Origin: an uncultured Prevotellaceae bacterium
Lineage (GTDB): Bacteria; Bacteroidota; Bacteroidia; Bacteroidales; Bacteroidaceae
Direction of reading: 5' to 3'
Assembly: GCA_900316445.1 (NCBI GenBank)
Contig: ONCZ01000024.1
Coordinates: forward strand, 1 to 46,969
DNA length: 46,969 bases
In this document: piece by piece, positions 25,030 to 34,000 of the stretch
Layout: every line of letters begins with the position of its first letter
Position numbering within the stretch: position 1 is the first letter of the stretch
The notes under the pieces: generated by a model
Seen by the model: only the letters and a program-made list of their open reading frames with translations
Database searches by the model: none
What the model was told of the DNA's origin: nothing
Made by a program: the position numbers and the translations under genes

Positions 25030-27436
25030 TCGCCTCGGGCAATTTGTTCAGCGGCACGAACAGCGGATTCATCCACTCGGGCACACCCTTGCGGGCGTTC
25101 TTCTTCAACTGCTCCTGCCACTCTTCGTCCGTCAGACGCTGCTCGTCGATGGGCTGGATGAACTCACGATAGCTGAACACAGCGCCGCGCGTCAGCACCA
25201 GATAACCGCCGATTTCGACCACCACGTAGATCTCATCGGCATCGCCGACGGCCTCGAAGAGGATCGACTTGTTAGGATTATTGTCGGCGTTGGCGGTGTA
25301 CACGTCAGCCACGAGGGCCACCTTCTTGTCTGCGCCCTGCACATCGCTCCAACCCATAAGGTATTGGTCTTCGCTGCGGATGAGGTCGAGCGAGATGTAC
25401 TCGATGGTTGCACCCACGGCCTTGATCTGATCATACTCCTCGTCGGTTGGCTCCTGGCCAGCCAACTCCTTCTCGCTGATTCGCAGCAGGAACTCGGCCT
25501 CCTCGCGCATACGCTCTGTGGCGTCCTTCACTTTCTCGGGGAGCATATTCTCCTGCTTCAGCAGCTTCTCGGTGTTGTCGAGCAGTTCGATGGCCTTCTT
25601 CCAGAAGCCGACGTTGGGCTCCACATAGCCTTTCACCACAGGATCGGGTATCTCTTCGCCACCGCCGCACTCTGCTCCTGCGGGCTGCTTGGCATAGAGG
25701 ATGGCGTCGTGCTTCAGTTCGGCCCATGAGGCGAGCACGGCGTTCAGGTCTTTCTTGTCCCACTCGGGCGTCACCATGAAGTAGGGCATCTTGTCCTTGC
25801 CTTCCTTGTCGGTAAGCACTTTCAGGGCGTTCATCCATTGCGTGCAGGTGGTCTCCTGCCAGTCGATCTCACCCATTCGTTTCTTCATCGACTTTAGACT
25901 GTCGCCCAGCGCCTTCCAGTCGGTCTTCTCCTCCATCAGGATCTGCTCGGCGGCTGAGACACCCATTGCGGCGAAGAAGTCGAGGCCCTTGGGCACAGCG
26001 CGCCTGGTGGGATCGCCGTCGTAGTCGACCATGTTCAGCAGCACTTCGCCGTCGGGCTGGTAGCGCTGGGGCATCACGTTGATCTTGTTGTGGCTGGTCT
26101 TCTCAAACTTCGGACGGATGCGCGTCTGTGTGTCGCCGATTTCCTTTAGCGCGGCGGTGATCTTGGCGATGGCCTCGTCGCTGTGGATGAGGTCTTCCAT
26201 CTGCATGCCCGTCTTCTCCACCTCGGTGATCACTTGCGGCAGACTGAGATTGTCTGACTGTCCCATCATGTAGGTGATGAGCTGGTTCAGGCGGTTGTAG
26301 TTCTTCTGGGCGGTCTTGTCGCTTTTCAGCGCACAGGCCTGCTGCACGGCTGCCCGCACCTCGTCTTCGTTGTCAAGGCCGAAGGGCACACTCTGGATCC
26401 ACATCATGCCTCGGAAGTAGCGCTGCAGCTTCTCCGTGCGGGTATAGTGGCCACGGGGGCGGAAGAGGCTGTAGGGGAACAGGATGTCATGATAGTCTTC
26501 CATGTAATCGCTGAGGTTGTTTTCGGAGGCCATCACATTTTTATACTCCTGCATATCGTTGCTGTCAGGCTCGGGGTCGGAGATCCACTCGCCGGTGAAC
26601 AACTTGTAGGCGACGTTGTAGAAGGTGGTGTTGTGCATGGCCACCTTGTTGACTTGCTCGTCGAAGCCCGACCAGCGCTCCATGTTGTAGAGCAGTTCGT
26701 GCATGTTGCGGCAGAACTGGATCATCATCGGCAGCAGCTGATTCTCCTCAATCTCGCGCAGCGTGCAGTCGATGTAGAGGTGGTAGAGCTGCAGGAAGAC
26801 GTCGGTGGTCACGAAGTTGGGGAACTGCGAGTAGTCGTTCTGCTCGTAGATGTTGAACAGCTGGTCGTGGGTGGCGGGCACGATGGCGAAGCCGTCCTTG
26901 GCCAGATGGGCGCAGAGCAGCGAGTCGAAGTCCTTCAGCTGCGTGGGGTTGGAGAGGTTCTGCATGTTCACGCGCAGGCCGGCCTCGGTCGCGAAGTTCT
27001 CCTTCAGCAGCTCAGCCTCGCGGGCTTTCATGCGGTCGATGAAGGCTTTCTCTTCGTCAGAATATTTCACGGCCTCTGTCTCGATGGCGGCACGATAGTA
27101 GAAGTCGCGCCAGGGCTCGCCCTCCTTCATCTTCTCCGTGTCGAAGTGGTTGGCCTCTGAGAATTTCCACATCAGCGAGTCGTACCAGGTGGTCGTGGAA
27201 AAGATGCCTCTCAGGTAGGCGTCCTTGATGGGGAATCCCTTGCGGGCAGCGGGGGCTTGCGAGAGCAGGATGATGTCGCTCAGCGGCAGGCCGGAGACGT
27301 CCATGTCGTAGTCGATACTGTCAAGAAGATTCTCAACGTTGATGTGCGAAACGGGCACATTGACTGCGCTCTGTTTCTGGCTGCAGGCCGTAATCAATCC
27401 GACCAGGCAGACGATAAGGAAAGATTTTGTCTTCAT
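24998..27436 (-). CDS. DUF3160 lipoprotein
   Basis: 812 residues with signal MKTKSFLIVCLVGLITAC (Cys at 18). The bulk matches DUF3160: helical sequence with DYSQFPNFVTTDVFLQLYHLYIDCTLREIEE near residue 200, WIQSVPFGLDNEDE, MPQRYQPDGEVL, FFAAMGVSAAEQIL and GYVEPNVGFWKKAIELLDNTEKLL, and a C-terminal beta part ending EEFFYSTGC. The function is unknown. The protein is presumably periplasmic or surface-bound through its lipid. It overlaps the capA-like gene by 32 nt, so the two are likely expressed together. No repeat insertion is seen inside this long gene. Confidence 0.85.
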   Translation of the reverse strand: MKTKSFLIVCLVGLITACSQKQSAVNVPVSHINVENLLDSIDYDMDVSGLPLSDIILLSQAPAARKGFPIKDAYLRGIFSTTTWYDSLMWKFSEANHFDTEKMKEGEPWRDFYYRAAIETEAVKYSDEEKAFIDRMKAREAELLKENFATEAGLRVNMQNLSNPTQLKDFDSLLCAHLAKDGFAIVPATHDQLFNIYEQNDYSQFPNFVTTDVFLQLYHLYIDCTLREIEENQLLPMMIQFCRNMHELLYNMERWSGFDEQVNKVAMHNTTFYNVAYKLFTGEWISDPEPDSNDMQEYKNVMASENNLSDYMEDYHDILFPYSLFRPRGHYTRTEKLQRYFRGMMWIQSVPFGLDNEDEVRAAVQQACALKSDKTAQKNYNRLNQLITYMMGQSDNLSLPQVITEVEKTGMQMEDLIHSDEAIAKITAALKEIGDTQTRIRPKFEKTSHNKINVMPQRYQPDGEVLLNMVDYDGDPTRRAVPKGLDFFAAMGVSAAEQILMEEKTDWKALGDSLKSMKKRMGEIDWQETTCTQWMNALKVLTDKEGKDKMPYFMVTPEWDKKDLNAVLASWAELKHDAILYAKQPAGAECGGGEEIPDPVVKGYVEPNVGFWKKAIELLDNTEKLLKQENMLPEKVKDATERMREEAEFLLRISEKELAGQEPTDEEYDQIKAVGATIEYISLDLIRSEDQYLMGWSDVQGADKKVALVADVYTANADNNPNKSILFEAVGDADEIYVVVEIGGYLVLTRGAVFSYREFIQPIDEQRLTDEEWQEQLKKNARKGVPEWMNPLFVPLNKLPEANEEFFYSTGC

Positions 27437-27451
27437 TGGCTTATGTATTTA

Positions 27452-27485
27452 ATGTTCAATATTCAATTTTCAATGTTCAATGCTC
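27452..27485. repeat. TTCAATG / TTCAATT heptad array
   Basis: ATGTTCAATATTCAATTTTCAATG-type units fill the gap between two minus-strand genes and reach the stop codon region of the upstream one. Confidence 0.72.
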
Positions 27486-28139
27486 AAAGTGTCGGAGAGC
27501 GGTCTCTTTGTCCACACCTTTTATAATAAAGCGTTCGAACTTCATGCCGAAGCCGCTCCACTTATAGTCCGATACCACATAAAGCGAATCTGTGGTCGAT
27601 TCTAATGCTCTAATACGACCCATACTGTCGCCCTCTGCTGGCTCCACGAATCGGAAATCTTCCAGAATACCTCCTAGCTTCGATCCCAACCACATCGGCC
27701 TCACTAACTTTCGGCGGTACTCAGACGTAGTGGCGTGAGATGACTCCTGCGGCAGCTTCCCCTCCTGAGTAGGAGGGGTTAGGGGTGGTCTGATCCGCCC
27801 TTCTTGCCTTCTCACTCCCGCTTTTGCATCAATCTGCTTAAATATAAACAGTCTCCTCCCCATCGGATAGTACCTCGTCTTCTTAATAACTCCCACCATC
27901 GCGTCCTCGTTCCCGTCGCCATCTACATCCCCCGTCTGGAACTGATACACCGGATGCTCTATCCGCCACTCATCGCTCTTGCTTCCGCCCTTCACGCCGA
28001 GCCAATACAGGCTGTCGTTCTCCTGCCTGAGCTCAAACGCCTGACTCCTGGCTCCTGTCTCCTGACTCCTGCCCATCATGGGCATCAGCATCAGCAGCCA
28101 TGCGGTGACTATTGGGGTGATGGTTCGGTTCTGTTGCAT
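27477..28139 (-). CDS. Small secreted protein with two repeat insertions
   Basis: 220 residues; not recognised as a named family. The start MQQNRTITPIVTAWLLMLMPMMG looks like a signal peptide. YQFQTGDVDGDGNEDAMVGVIKK is an FG-GAP/VCBS-like calcium loop as in integrin-type propeller blades. LEDFRFVEPAEGDSMGRI and KWSGFGMKFERFI are other conserved-looking stretches. Two stretches come from repeats: residues about 22-34 (RSQETGARSQ, GTCAGGA heptads) and about 105-135 (GVRRQEGRIRPPLTPPTQEG..., composite element with palindrome). Without them the protein would be about 175 residues. The gene lies upstream of the DUF3160 gene, with a -7 box at 28148-28155. Confidence 0.72.
   Translation of the reverse strand: MQQNRTITPIVTAWLLMLMPMMGRSQETGARSQAFELRQENDSLYWLGVKGGSKSDEWRIEHPVYQFQTGDVDGDGNEDAMVGVIKKTRYYPMGRRLFIFKQIDAKAGVRRQEGRIRPPLTPPTQEGKLPQESSHATTSEYRRKLVRPMWLGSKLGGILEDFRFVEPAEGDSMGRIRALESTTDSLYVVSDYKWSGFGMKFERFIIKGVDKETALRHFEH
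27737..27820. repeat. Composite element with nested palindrome (copy C)
   Basis: Starts GAGATGACTCCTGCGGCAGC (core half), then the palindrome CCCCTCCTGAGTAGGAGGGG and GGGGTGGTCTGATC, then CCCTTCTTGCCTTCTCACTCCC units. It is in frame in the 27477 gene and arranged like the MFS insertion at 37130. Confidence 0.8.
28036..28076. repeat. CTCCTGA heptad array in the 27477 gene
   Basis: GACTCCTG, GCTCCTGT, CTCCTGA, CTCCTG units, the same family as in the TlpA-like gene, translated as GRSQETGARSQ. Confidence 0.82.
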
Positions 28140-28147
28140 ATCGGTTA

Positions 28148-28155
28148 CAAAGGTA
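28148..28155 (-). promoter_or_regulatory. -7 promoter element of the 27477 gene
   Basis: TACCTTTG on the minus strand, 9 nt before the ATG. No clear -33 box. Confidence 0.55.
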
Positions 28156-28202
28156 CGAATATTCTTTGAATAACGTATGCTTTTTGCCGATTTTTTTTGA
28201 GT

Positions 28203-28498
28203 GCGTGACAGTTATGACAGATGACAGTTTTATTTTAGCCCATAGCACCATTGCGTTTCAGCGTTTCAGTTGTTTCAGTTAAATATTAGACTGTGAAAAA
28301 TTCAATTTTGATTTTATTATTTATATATTTATATATATAATATATTATATATATAAATAATAATACTAATTTTTGGGAATGAGATACCCTTCCCAAGAAC
28401 TGAAACAACTGAAACACTGAAACGCAAGACCATCTTTCCTGTTGTGGCTATCAAAATCTGGCTAAAATAAAACTGTCATCTGTCATAATTGTCATACT
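28203..28498. repeat. Large inverted repeat with AT-rich centre
   Basis: The left arm holds a TGACAGTTATGACAGATG block and a GTTTCAG octad block. Both recur inverted in the right arm in mirror order (28398-28427 and 28462-28495), each about 30 nt and nearly identical. The centre (28310-28372) is an A/T palindrome of TATATATAAT type, followed by the hairpin TTGGGAA...TTCCCAA. No reading frame is credible. The TGACAG block recurs at 35718. Confidence 0.88.
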
Positions 28499-28615
28499 AG
28501 CTTTTTCAAGCTGTGTATTATGCAAAAGGTATGTAAAATAAATTCGTTATTATTTTCTTGTCATAACTGCTTCCGTATCTGCCTGATTATCTGATAGTTG
28601 CAAATCTTAAATTTT

Positions 28616-28710
28616 AGGCTAAGGAAACTCCGACTTTCCTTAGCCTAAACTCCGACTTTACCCTAACTAAAGTCCCACTTTCCACTATCTAAACTCCGAC
28701 TTTTTCTGCG
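28616..28710. repeat. TAAGGAAACTCC modules and a hairpin
   Basis: AGGCTAAGGAAA is followed, after CTCCGAC, by its exact inverse TTTCCTTAGCCT. AAACTCCGAC then repeats twice more. The modules match those at 12069-12131. The rest of 28499-28789 shows no gene. Confidence 0.78.
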
Positions 28711-28789
28711 TTCCAACAGAATTGTAATATAAATTCACAAGTTGCTTCGCAAAGGGACAAACAGTTGTCCCCGCTGTATTACAACATCA

Positions 28790-29854
28790 TTATTGCTTGA
28801 CTCCATAATATTTTTCTCCAGGGTATTCATTCCAATAGCCTTCAAACTCTGTTGATGTCAATTTTGTCAATATAATTGCGCCATCGACCGCATCTGCATA
28901 CATAATACCATTACTAATGGTGAAAGTGGAAGTCACATAGATGTGTACAAGATTGCCACTGAATGTCCAAGTCTCTTTCTTTCCTGTAGTCTTGGTCTCG
29001 CCATCCTCTGGGTAGTACTGAACGACACTCCATGTCCCCTGTAAAGTAGCTGCTATATCATTGTCTGTCATAGAAGCAAGATCCACAGGAGTGGGAGTCG
29101 GTGTTGGAGTGGGAGTCGGTGTTGGAGTGGGAGTCGGTGTTGGAGTGGGAGTCGGTGTTGGAGTGGGAGTCGGTGTTGGAGTGGGAGTCGGTGTCGGAGT
29201 TGGATCCTGATTTTGAATAGTGGCTAAATAAGCTTCTGCCTCAGCCTTAGTTTTCAGTGTAACCGTAGTTGTGGCATCAATTTTATCTGTGGTTTCGTAT
29301 TCATTGTGATTTACGATGCCTGTGTAATGCTTTAACATTGTGTATATCTTCCCGCTTGTATTGTCTTGGAACACGATATCGTTTATGTTAACATTCCAGC
29401 TTGAAGGACAAAGAATGACCAAATACTGGCCTTTTTCAACATTGAAGGATGGCGCATTGGCTAGTGCTTCGGTGATGGATTTGTAAGTGGTGACAATCTC
29501 TTCTTTTTGGGGGAAATGGTTGTAAGTGGGTATATAGGTACCTATCCAAAAGTATCCCATACCAGAACCTAAAGCCTTCATGATTTTGACAATCTCGACA
29601 ATGTCGGCCGCGTTTACCTTACCCTCACCTGTCACATCACCATTGGGATTGTTAGAAGTGCCCATGATTATCTTGACAACTTCTTCGACGTCGGCCATAT
29701 CGACTACGCCATTGCCATCTACATCACATTTCTGAAAATCCTCATTTCCTGTTAATATGACATTGTCTGTGGCTCTTGTCCCACTGTCTATCCGTGCGGC
29801 TTGCATGAATAATGAGGAAAGCAGGACACAAGATAATAAAAGATACTTTTTCAT
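28790..29854 (-). CDS. Secreted dockerin / Pro-Thr-repeat protein
   Basis: 354 residues. The signal peptide MKKYLLLSCVLLSSLFMQA is followed by a dockerin type I pair at about 42-95, with two Ca-binding loops (CDVDGNGVVDMADV and GDVTGEGKVNAADI). A middle domain (GYFWIGTYIPTYNHFPQ...) is of unknown family. A Pro-Thr stretch (about 218-256) is encoded by a perfect 18-nt tandem repeat. The C-terminal domain (LQGTWSVVQYYPEDGE...WNEYPGEKYYGVKQ) has a lipocalin-like look. No cohesin scaffold of cellulosome type is known in Prevotella, so the dockerin is probably a structural Ca-binding module. It has a full promoter at 29916-29947. Confidence 0.78.
   Translation of the reverse strand: MKKYLLLSCVLLSSLFMQAARIDSGTRATDNVILTGNEDFQKCDVDGNGVVDMADVEEVVKIIMGTSNNPNGDVTGEGKVNAADIVEIVKIMKALGSGMGYFWIGTYIPTYNHFPQKEEIVTTYKSITEALANAPSFNVEKGQYLVILCPSSWNVNINDIVFQDNTSGKIYTMLKHYTGIVNHNEYETTDKIDATTTVTLKTKAEAEAYLATIQNQDPTPTPTPTPTPTPTPTPTPTPTPTPTPTPTPTPTPTPTPVDLASMTDNDIAATLQGTWSVVQYYPEDGETKTTGKKETWTFSGNLVHIYVTSTFTISNGIMYADAVDGAIILTKLTSTEFEGYWNEYPGEKYYGVKQ
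29088..29195. repeat. Six-copy 18-nt tandem repeat coding Pro-Thr
   Basis: GGAGTGGGAGTCGGTGTT repeats six times, the last with one change. Each unit adds six residues (three PT pairs on the minus strand), so copy changes keep frame. Confidence 0.93.
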
Positions 29855-29915
29855 TGTTGTAATTTTGCCTAATTTAATCCTACATTCTGTATCATATTAT
29901 ATTGCTTTGACGGTG

Positions 29916-29947
29916 CAAATATAGGAAATAATTCTGAAACTTGCAAA
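29916..29947 (-). promoter_or_regulatory. Promoter of the dockerin / Pro-Thr gene
   Basis: -7 TATATTTG (29916-29923) and -33 TTTG (29944-29947) on the minus strand, 20 nt apart. It is part of a block duplicated at 30907. Confidence 0.75.
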
Positions 29948-29980
29948 GTTTTTGTGCAAAATAGTTCATAGATTGAATAA

Positions 29981-30010
29981 ACGGCTCCCCTGTGTCAGCA
30001 GAAGAGCCGT
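29981..30010 (-). terminator. Terminator, copy 1 of a duplicated block
   Basis: ACGGCTC (29981-29987) pairs with GAGCCGT (30004-30010), followed on the minus strand by TTTATTC. Copy 2 is at 30972-31001. Confidence 0.75.
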
Positions 30011-30042
30011 AAATTTGAAATAGAAGATATCTGTCTAATCCC

Positions 30043-30126
30043 TTATTTGATCTCATTCGTGAGTAGCACGATGTCAGCGGCATTCACCTTGCCGTCTTTG
30101 TTCATGTCGGCCTTGGTATAGTAGGC
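30043..30126 (-). pseudogene. Dockerin C-terminal remnant
   Basis: Reads AYYTKADMNKDGKVNAADIV then LLTNEIK and stop, nearly the same as the last 27 residues of the 1245-residue protein (YKAKADVNGDNKVDAVDIV...). No upstream frame of the same gene exists. It is the 3' tip of a lost copy, followed by a duplicated terminator and promoter. Confidence 0.85.
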
Positions 30127-30157
30127 GCAACGGGGTCAGGCACCTCCGCGCCATCTG

Positions 30158-30566
30158 CTACTGCGCCTGTTTTTCTGCAATATACTTCTTTATCTTCTCA
30201 ATGAGAGAGCGCGTCGGCTCGATGCGGGCCGTTACCTCTGCCTCGGAAACCTTAAAGTAACAGTTGTAATCAGCTTCTCGCGCAGGGTCTGCATTTGCGA
30301 GTAGAACGAACCTTCGTCGATGGTGAATATGCCTGTGCGGACATAATACTGGTGGAAGCGGATGGCAGCACCCTTGTGCGAGCCAACCTCACGTCCATCA
30401 AAGATGAGCATGGCACTCACGGCATGAAACAGGGCGTAGTACAGTCTATGGCCAGATTGCTCCAATAGCCCTTCTCGGTTAGCCCTTCATGTTCGGCAAA
30501 GGTGCAGTCGGCCTTCTCCATTTCAAGGGCTACCATGATGTCGCGTTCTTCTTGCTTAAGACTCAT
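30158..30566 (-). pseudogene. HEPN-domain protein, two frameshifts
   Basis: Translation in three frames restores a normal HEPN protein of about 136 residues. It starts MSLKQEERDIMVALEMEKAD in one frame and continues HRLYYALFHAVSAMLIFDG...GIFTIDEGSFYSQMQTLREK in a second. ADYNCYFKVSEAEVTARIEPT...AEKQAQ and stop is in the third. One base is missing near 30455 (before HRLYY) and one near 30277 (after LREK). HEPN proteins are ribonuclease toxins paired with MNT nucleotidyltransferase antitoxins, and the MNT gene just upstream is intact. The active form would need both bases restored, so the gene is taken as dead. The start overlaps the MNT gene by 11 nt. Confidence 0.82.
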
Positions 30567-30879
30567 AAATCAGTTGCTTATCGTGTTCAACGTTGTAGTA
30601 GAACAATGGATGCGGGCCGTTGTACCACTCATCCTTTGAATAGGTGTGTACGCTGAACGACTGCCACAGGTCATAGCCGCGCACGATGATGGGATAAGCG
30701 TATTGGCGGAAAGTCTCGTCGCTGTCACCTTGATTGTTCAGTAGCAGCAACAGATCCCAGTCCGAGTCCTCATGATCGTCACCACGGGCGCGGGAACCAT
30801 AGAGGTAAAGCGTGCTGCCCTTGGGCAATACGCTGGCGGCTACCTGCCTGATGTTGTCAATGACTTGGCTACGTTCCAT
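30556..30879 (-). CDS. MNT-type nucleotidyltransferase (antitoxin-like)
   Basis: 107 residues. The catalytic motif GSRARGDDHEDSDWDLLLLL (residues about 28-47) holds GS and the DxD of minimal nucleotidyltransferases. In HEPN/MNT pairs the MNT protein adds AMP groups to the HEPN toxin and silences it. Here it is complete while the downstream HEPN gene carries two frameshifts. It has a promoter (-7 TATATTTG at 30907) that was duplicated together with the terminator and dockerin tail on both sides of the pair. It may now be an orphan antitoxin or simply a gene not yet lost. Confidence 0.88.
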   Translation of the reverse strand: MERSQVIDNIRQVAASVLPKGSTLYLYGSRARGDDHEDSDWDLLLLLNNQGDSDETFRQYAYPIIVRGYDLWQSFSVHTYSKDEWYNGPHPLFYYNVEHDKQLIYES

Positions 30880-30906
30880 ATTCTCTGCTCATTATGTTTC
30901 TGGGTG

Positions 30907-30914
30907 CAAATATA
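30907..30914 (-). promoter_or_regulatory. -7 promoter element of the MNT gene
   Basis: TATATTTG on the minus strand, with a weak -33 (CTTG) about 20 nt upstream. It is the duplicated copy of 29916. Confidence 0.65.
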
Positions 30915-30971
30915 AGCAATATTTCTGAAACTTGCAAGGATTTTGTGCAAAATAGTTCATAGATTGAATAA

Positions 30972-31001
30972 ACGGCTCCCCTGCGTCAGCAGAAGAGCCG
31001 T
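30972..31001 (-). terminator. Terminator of the 1245-residue protein gene
   Basis: ACGGCTC / GAGCCGT hairpin with an inner CTGC/GCAG pairing, followed by TTTATTC on the minus strand, about 35 nt after the stop codon. Confidence 0.78.
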
Positions 31002-31034
31002 AAACTTGTAAAATAGGGAATATAAGTCTATCCC

Positions 31035-34000
31035 TTATTTGATTTCATTCGTGACGATAACGATGTCAACGGCATCGACCTTATTGTCGCCGTTGACGTC
31101 GGCCTTGGCCTTGTACTCGCCCTTCATGATCAGTTCGGCGATGGCCTTGACGTCGAGTGAGTTAAGTTTGCCATTTCCATCTACATCACCACACTTATCA
31201 TCGGTGATGTTGAAGACGTTTTCCTCAATGGTAGAGCCCTCGCCCTCGCTCGTAGAGAGCTTGACTTCCCTGAGGTAGCCAGTCATGTGACGGCCTTTCA
31301 GGTTCTCGTCGGCTTTCACGGTAATGGTGATGATGCCACCGCTATTGCCTGTGATGGTCTCCATACCTAAGCCGCTCCCGACGAAGCGGTAGCCGTTTTC
31401 TGTCTTCACCATCTGTACCTCGATTTGCTCGGGAATGCGACTTGCATTAACACTGTAGTTCGTCACCGTGATTCCCTCGGGCAGAACGAGGTCGAACTGG
31501 AATCCTGCGTATACGGTCGTGTTTGTCAGCTCAATCTGTAGCTCTCTGCTTTGGTTGACGTTGATAGTGAAATCGCTGATGGTCAACTTGTCGCTTGCTG
31601 ACGATCCTGCTCTCGACATAGCCCTTGTGCTGCTGTTCTTGATGAGGCCGAGGGAGCGGTATACGTCGAAGATGTCAACCACGTGGTTGCGATCAATATC
31701 GGCTGCTGTCTTGTTGAACTTGTTTGATGGTTTGCCGAGGATGTAGTTGACAGTAGCCACAGCATCTGAAATGTTGATAGCCTCGTCGTCATTGGCGTCA
31801 CCCAGTAGCAGACCTCTGGTAGTGATGTTGACGGTGGTGGGATCGAAGTTCACCTGCTTCTCCTCTGGCGTTGTCATGATGACATTCTTGATCTGGGCCT
31901 GATAGGTCTTCTTCTCCAGCTTCTCGTCTGCCACAAGATAGACTGTCAACAGGGCACCGTCGTTGCCGGTGATGGCATCGTTCTTAATCGAGGCGCTGAC
32001 AATGCGGTACGTGTTTCCTTCGCGCGGCGTTACAGAGATGCTGCGGCTTCCTACGTAGCGCTTGCCATAGGTGCAACGTACTGTTCCACTTGTATTTTTC
32101 TCCAAGGTGAAGCCTTCAGGCAGTACGAGGTCGAACTGATAGGCTGTGAATGGATCCCAGTTCTCCAAGTTGATTTCCATACCTGTTGGTGTACCCAGGA
32201 AGGCATCTATGTCGTAGCAGTAGATGGTGTTGTTCTCTGCTTCTACAATTCCCTTGAAGTCCTTCCATACGCTGGCAGACTTATATGCCTTTTTGCTTCC
32301 TGCTGGCACATACAGTGTAGCGAGGGTGCGGTTGCTGAAGATTTCGCCGTCGCTGATGGCGAGGGGTGATTGATTATGCACAGTTACTTTCGTCAGCTGA
32401 GTACATTCCATGAATACTCCATCTTCGAGAGTCTTCAACGATGCTGGCAGTGTGACGCTGGTCAGGTCAGTGGACCAGAAAGCCTCGGTCTCAATCTTCT
32501 CAACTCCTTCAGGCAATGTTATTTCCTTAAGGAAGCAGAATGCAAAGGCATGCATTCCGATTTCCTTAACCGTATTGGGTATATTTATATGCTCTAATCC
32601 CCAGCGTCCCCAGAAAGCGTCATCGCCGATGCGGGTGGTGCCCTCTGGAATTACGGTATTCACGCAGCCGACACTGAGTTTGTTTGTGGCTGTATGGAAA
32701 ATGGCGTTGCTGTTGCCTCTGGAGTCATAGACGGTATTTGCAGGATCTACGGTGATTTTCTGTAAACCGGCACAATTGATAAACGATGAACCGTAGAGCT
32801 TTGTCACCGTAGCGGGGATGCTGATGGAGGTCAGCGTCGTGCAGTCAAGGAATGCGTTCTCGCTGATGCCAGTCACTGTATATTCTTTTTCTTTATGAGT
32901 GACCTTGGCGGGAATCATCACGTCACCTTTATATTTCCTGCTGCTATTAATGACTTCGGCCGTATTGGTTTTGTCATCATAGCTGTATTTAAGATCGACG
33001 GGAATATCGCCTGCATCAATAACCCTAACGTTTCTGACGATACAGGTGCCTGCGATGCCACCGTTCTGGAACAGCACGTGCCCTTCCTCAGTATTGACGG
33101 GGAAGTCTTCGAAATAGAATTCAATAGTCTGGAAGTTGCTGCTGGCTTTGACTTTGTTGCTCTGGTCATTAATGTAGTCCTCAATCCAGCTGCCCAGCTG
33201 CATCTGCAACTCACCGTCAGAAGGTATCTTGGCATCGACAAGCACTTTGTAAGAGTGGTTTTGCTGAAGTTTTACATATTTAAGAACCTGAGTTTGGGGA
33301 GTCCAATATTCCTTCTGTACCTTTGGGTTTGTAATGGACAGTCCGTCTTTTGTCATTGTGCAGGTAGCACCAGTTCCTTCGTCAGAAAACCAGTATGGAG
33401 CAGCCCAGCTCTTTTCTGCAATGGGATCGCTCTTGGTAACATCAAATACCTGAATGTTCTGGACAATACATGTTCCTACGATGTCACCATTTTGGAACAA
33501 CACATGTCCGTCATCAGCATCAACAGGGAAGTCGTAGTATGTGAACTCATAATCCTGGAAGTCTTTGCTGGCTTTGACTGACATGCTTTCGTCATGGATC
33601 TCCCCTTTTCCCCAGCTTCCCAACTGTATTCGCAGATTACCGTCAGAAGGTATTTTTGCAGTTACAAGCACTCTGTATGTGTGTCCTTTTTCAAGTTTGG
33701 CATTCCGAAGTACCATGGACTGGACTGTCCAGAGATCCTTCTGTACCTTGGTATTGGTAATAGCCAGACCGTCTGCCGTCATCTCGCAGGTTGCGCCAGT
33801 ACCTTCGTCGCCTATCCAATATGGACTAACAAAGTTTTCCTCTCCCACTAAAGCAGTGCCCAAATCGACGACCTTGACACTTCTGACGATGCACGTGCCT
33901 GCGATAAAGCCGTTTTGGAAAAGTAAGTGTCCGTCTTCTGTAAAGAAAGGGAACTCTTTATTAAATAAGAATTCATAGTCTTGGAATTCACTGCTGGCAC

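Larger units (their letters stand above)
30902..31116. repeat. Direct repeat block, copy 2 (copy 1 at 29911-30126)
   Basis: About 200 nt shared: dockerin tail, stop, hairpin ACGGCTC/GAGCCGT and promoter. The best conserved part (30943-31001, for example GTGCAAAATAGTTCATAG) matches 29954-30010 almost base for base. The two copies lie on either side of the HEPN/MNT genes. Confidence 0.87.

Noticed and set aside
28310-28372. The A/T-rich palindrome as a replication origin
   Set aside because: No dnaA gene, DnaA-box cluster or iterons are near; the surrounding inverted blocks explain it better as the centre of a repeat element.
29892-30083. A 63-codon minus-strand frame
   Set aside because: It lies over the duplicated promoter, terminator and dockerin remnant in a different frame; no protein features.
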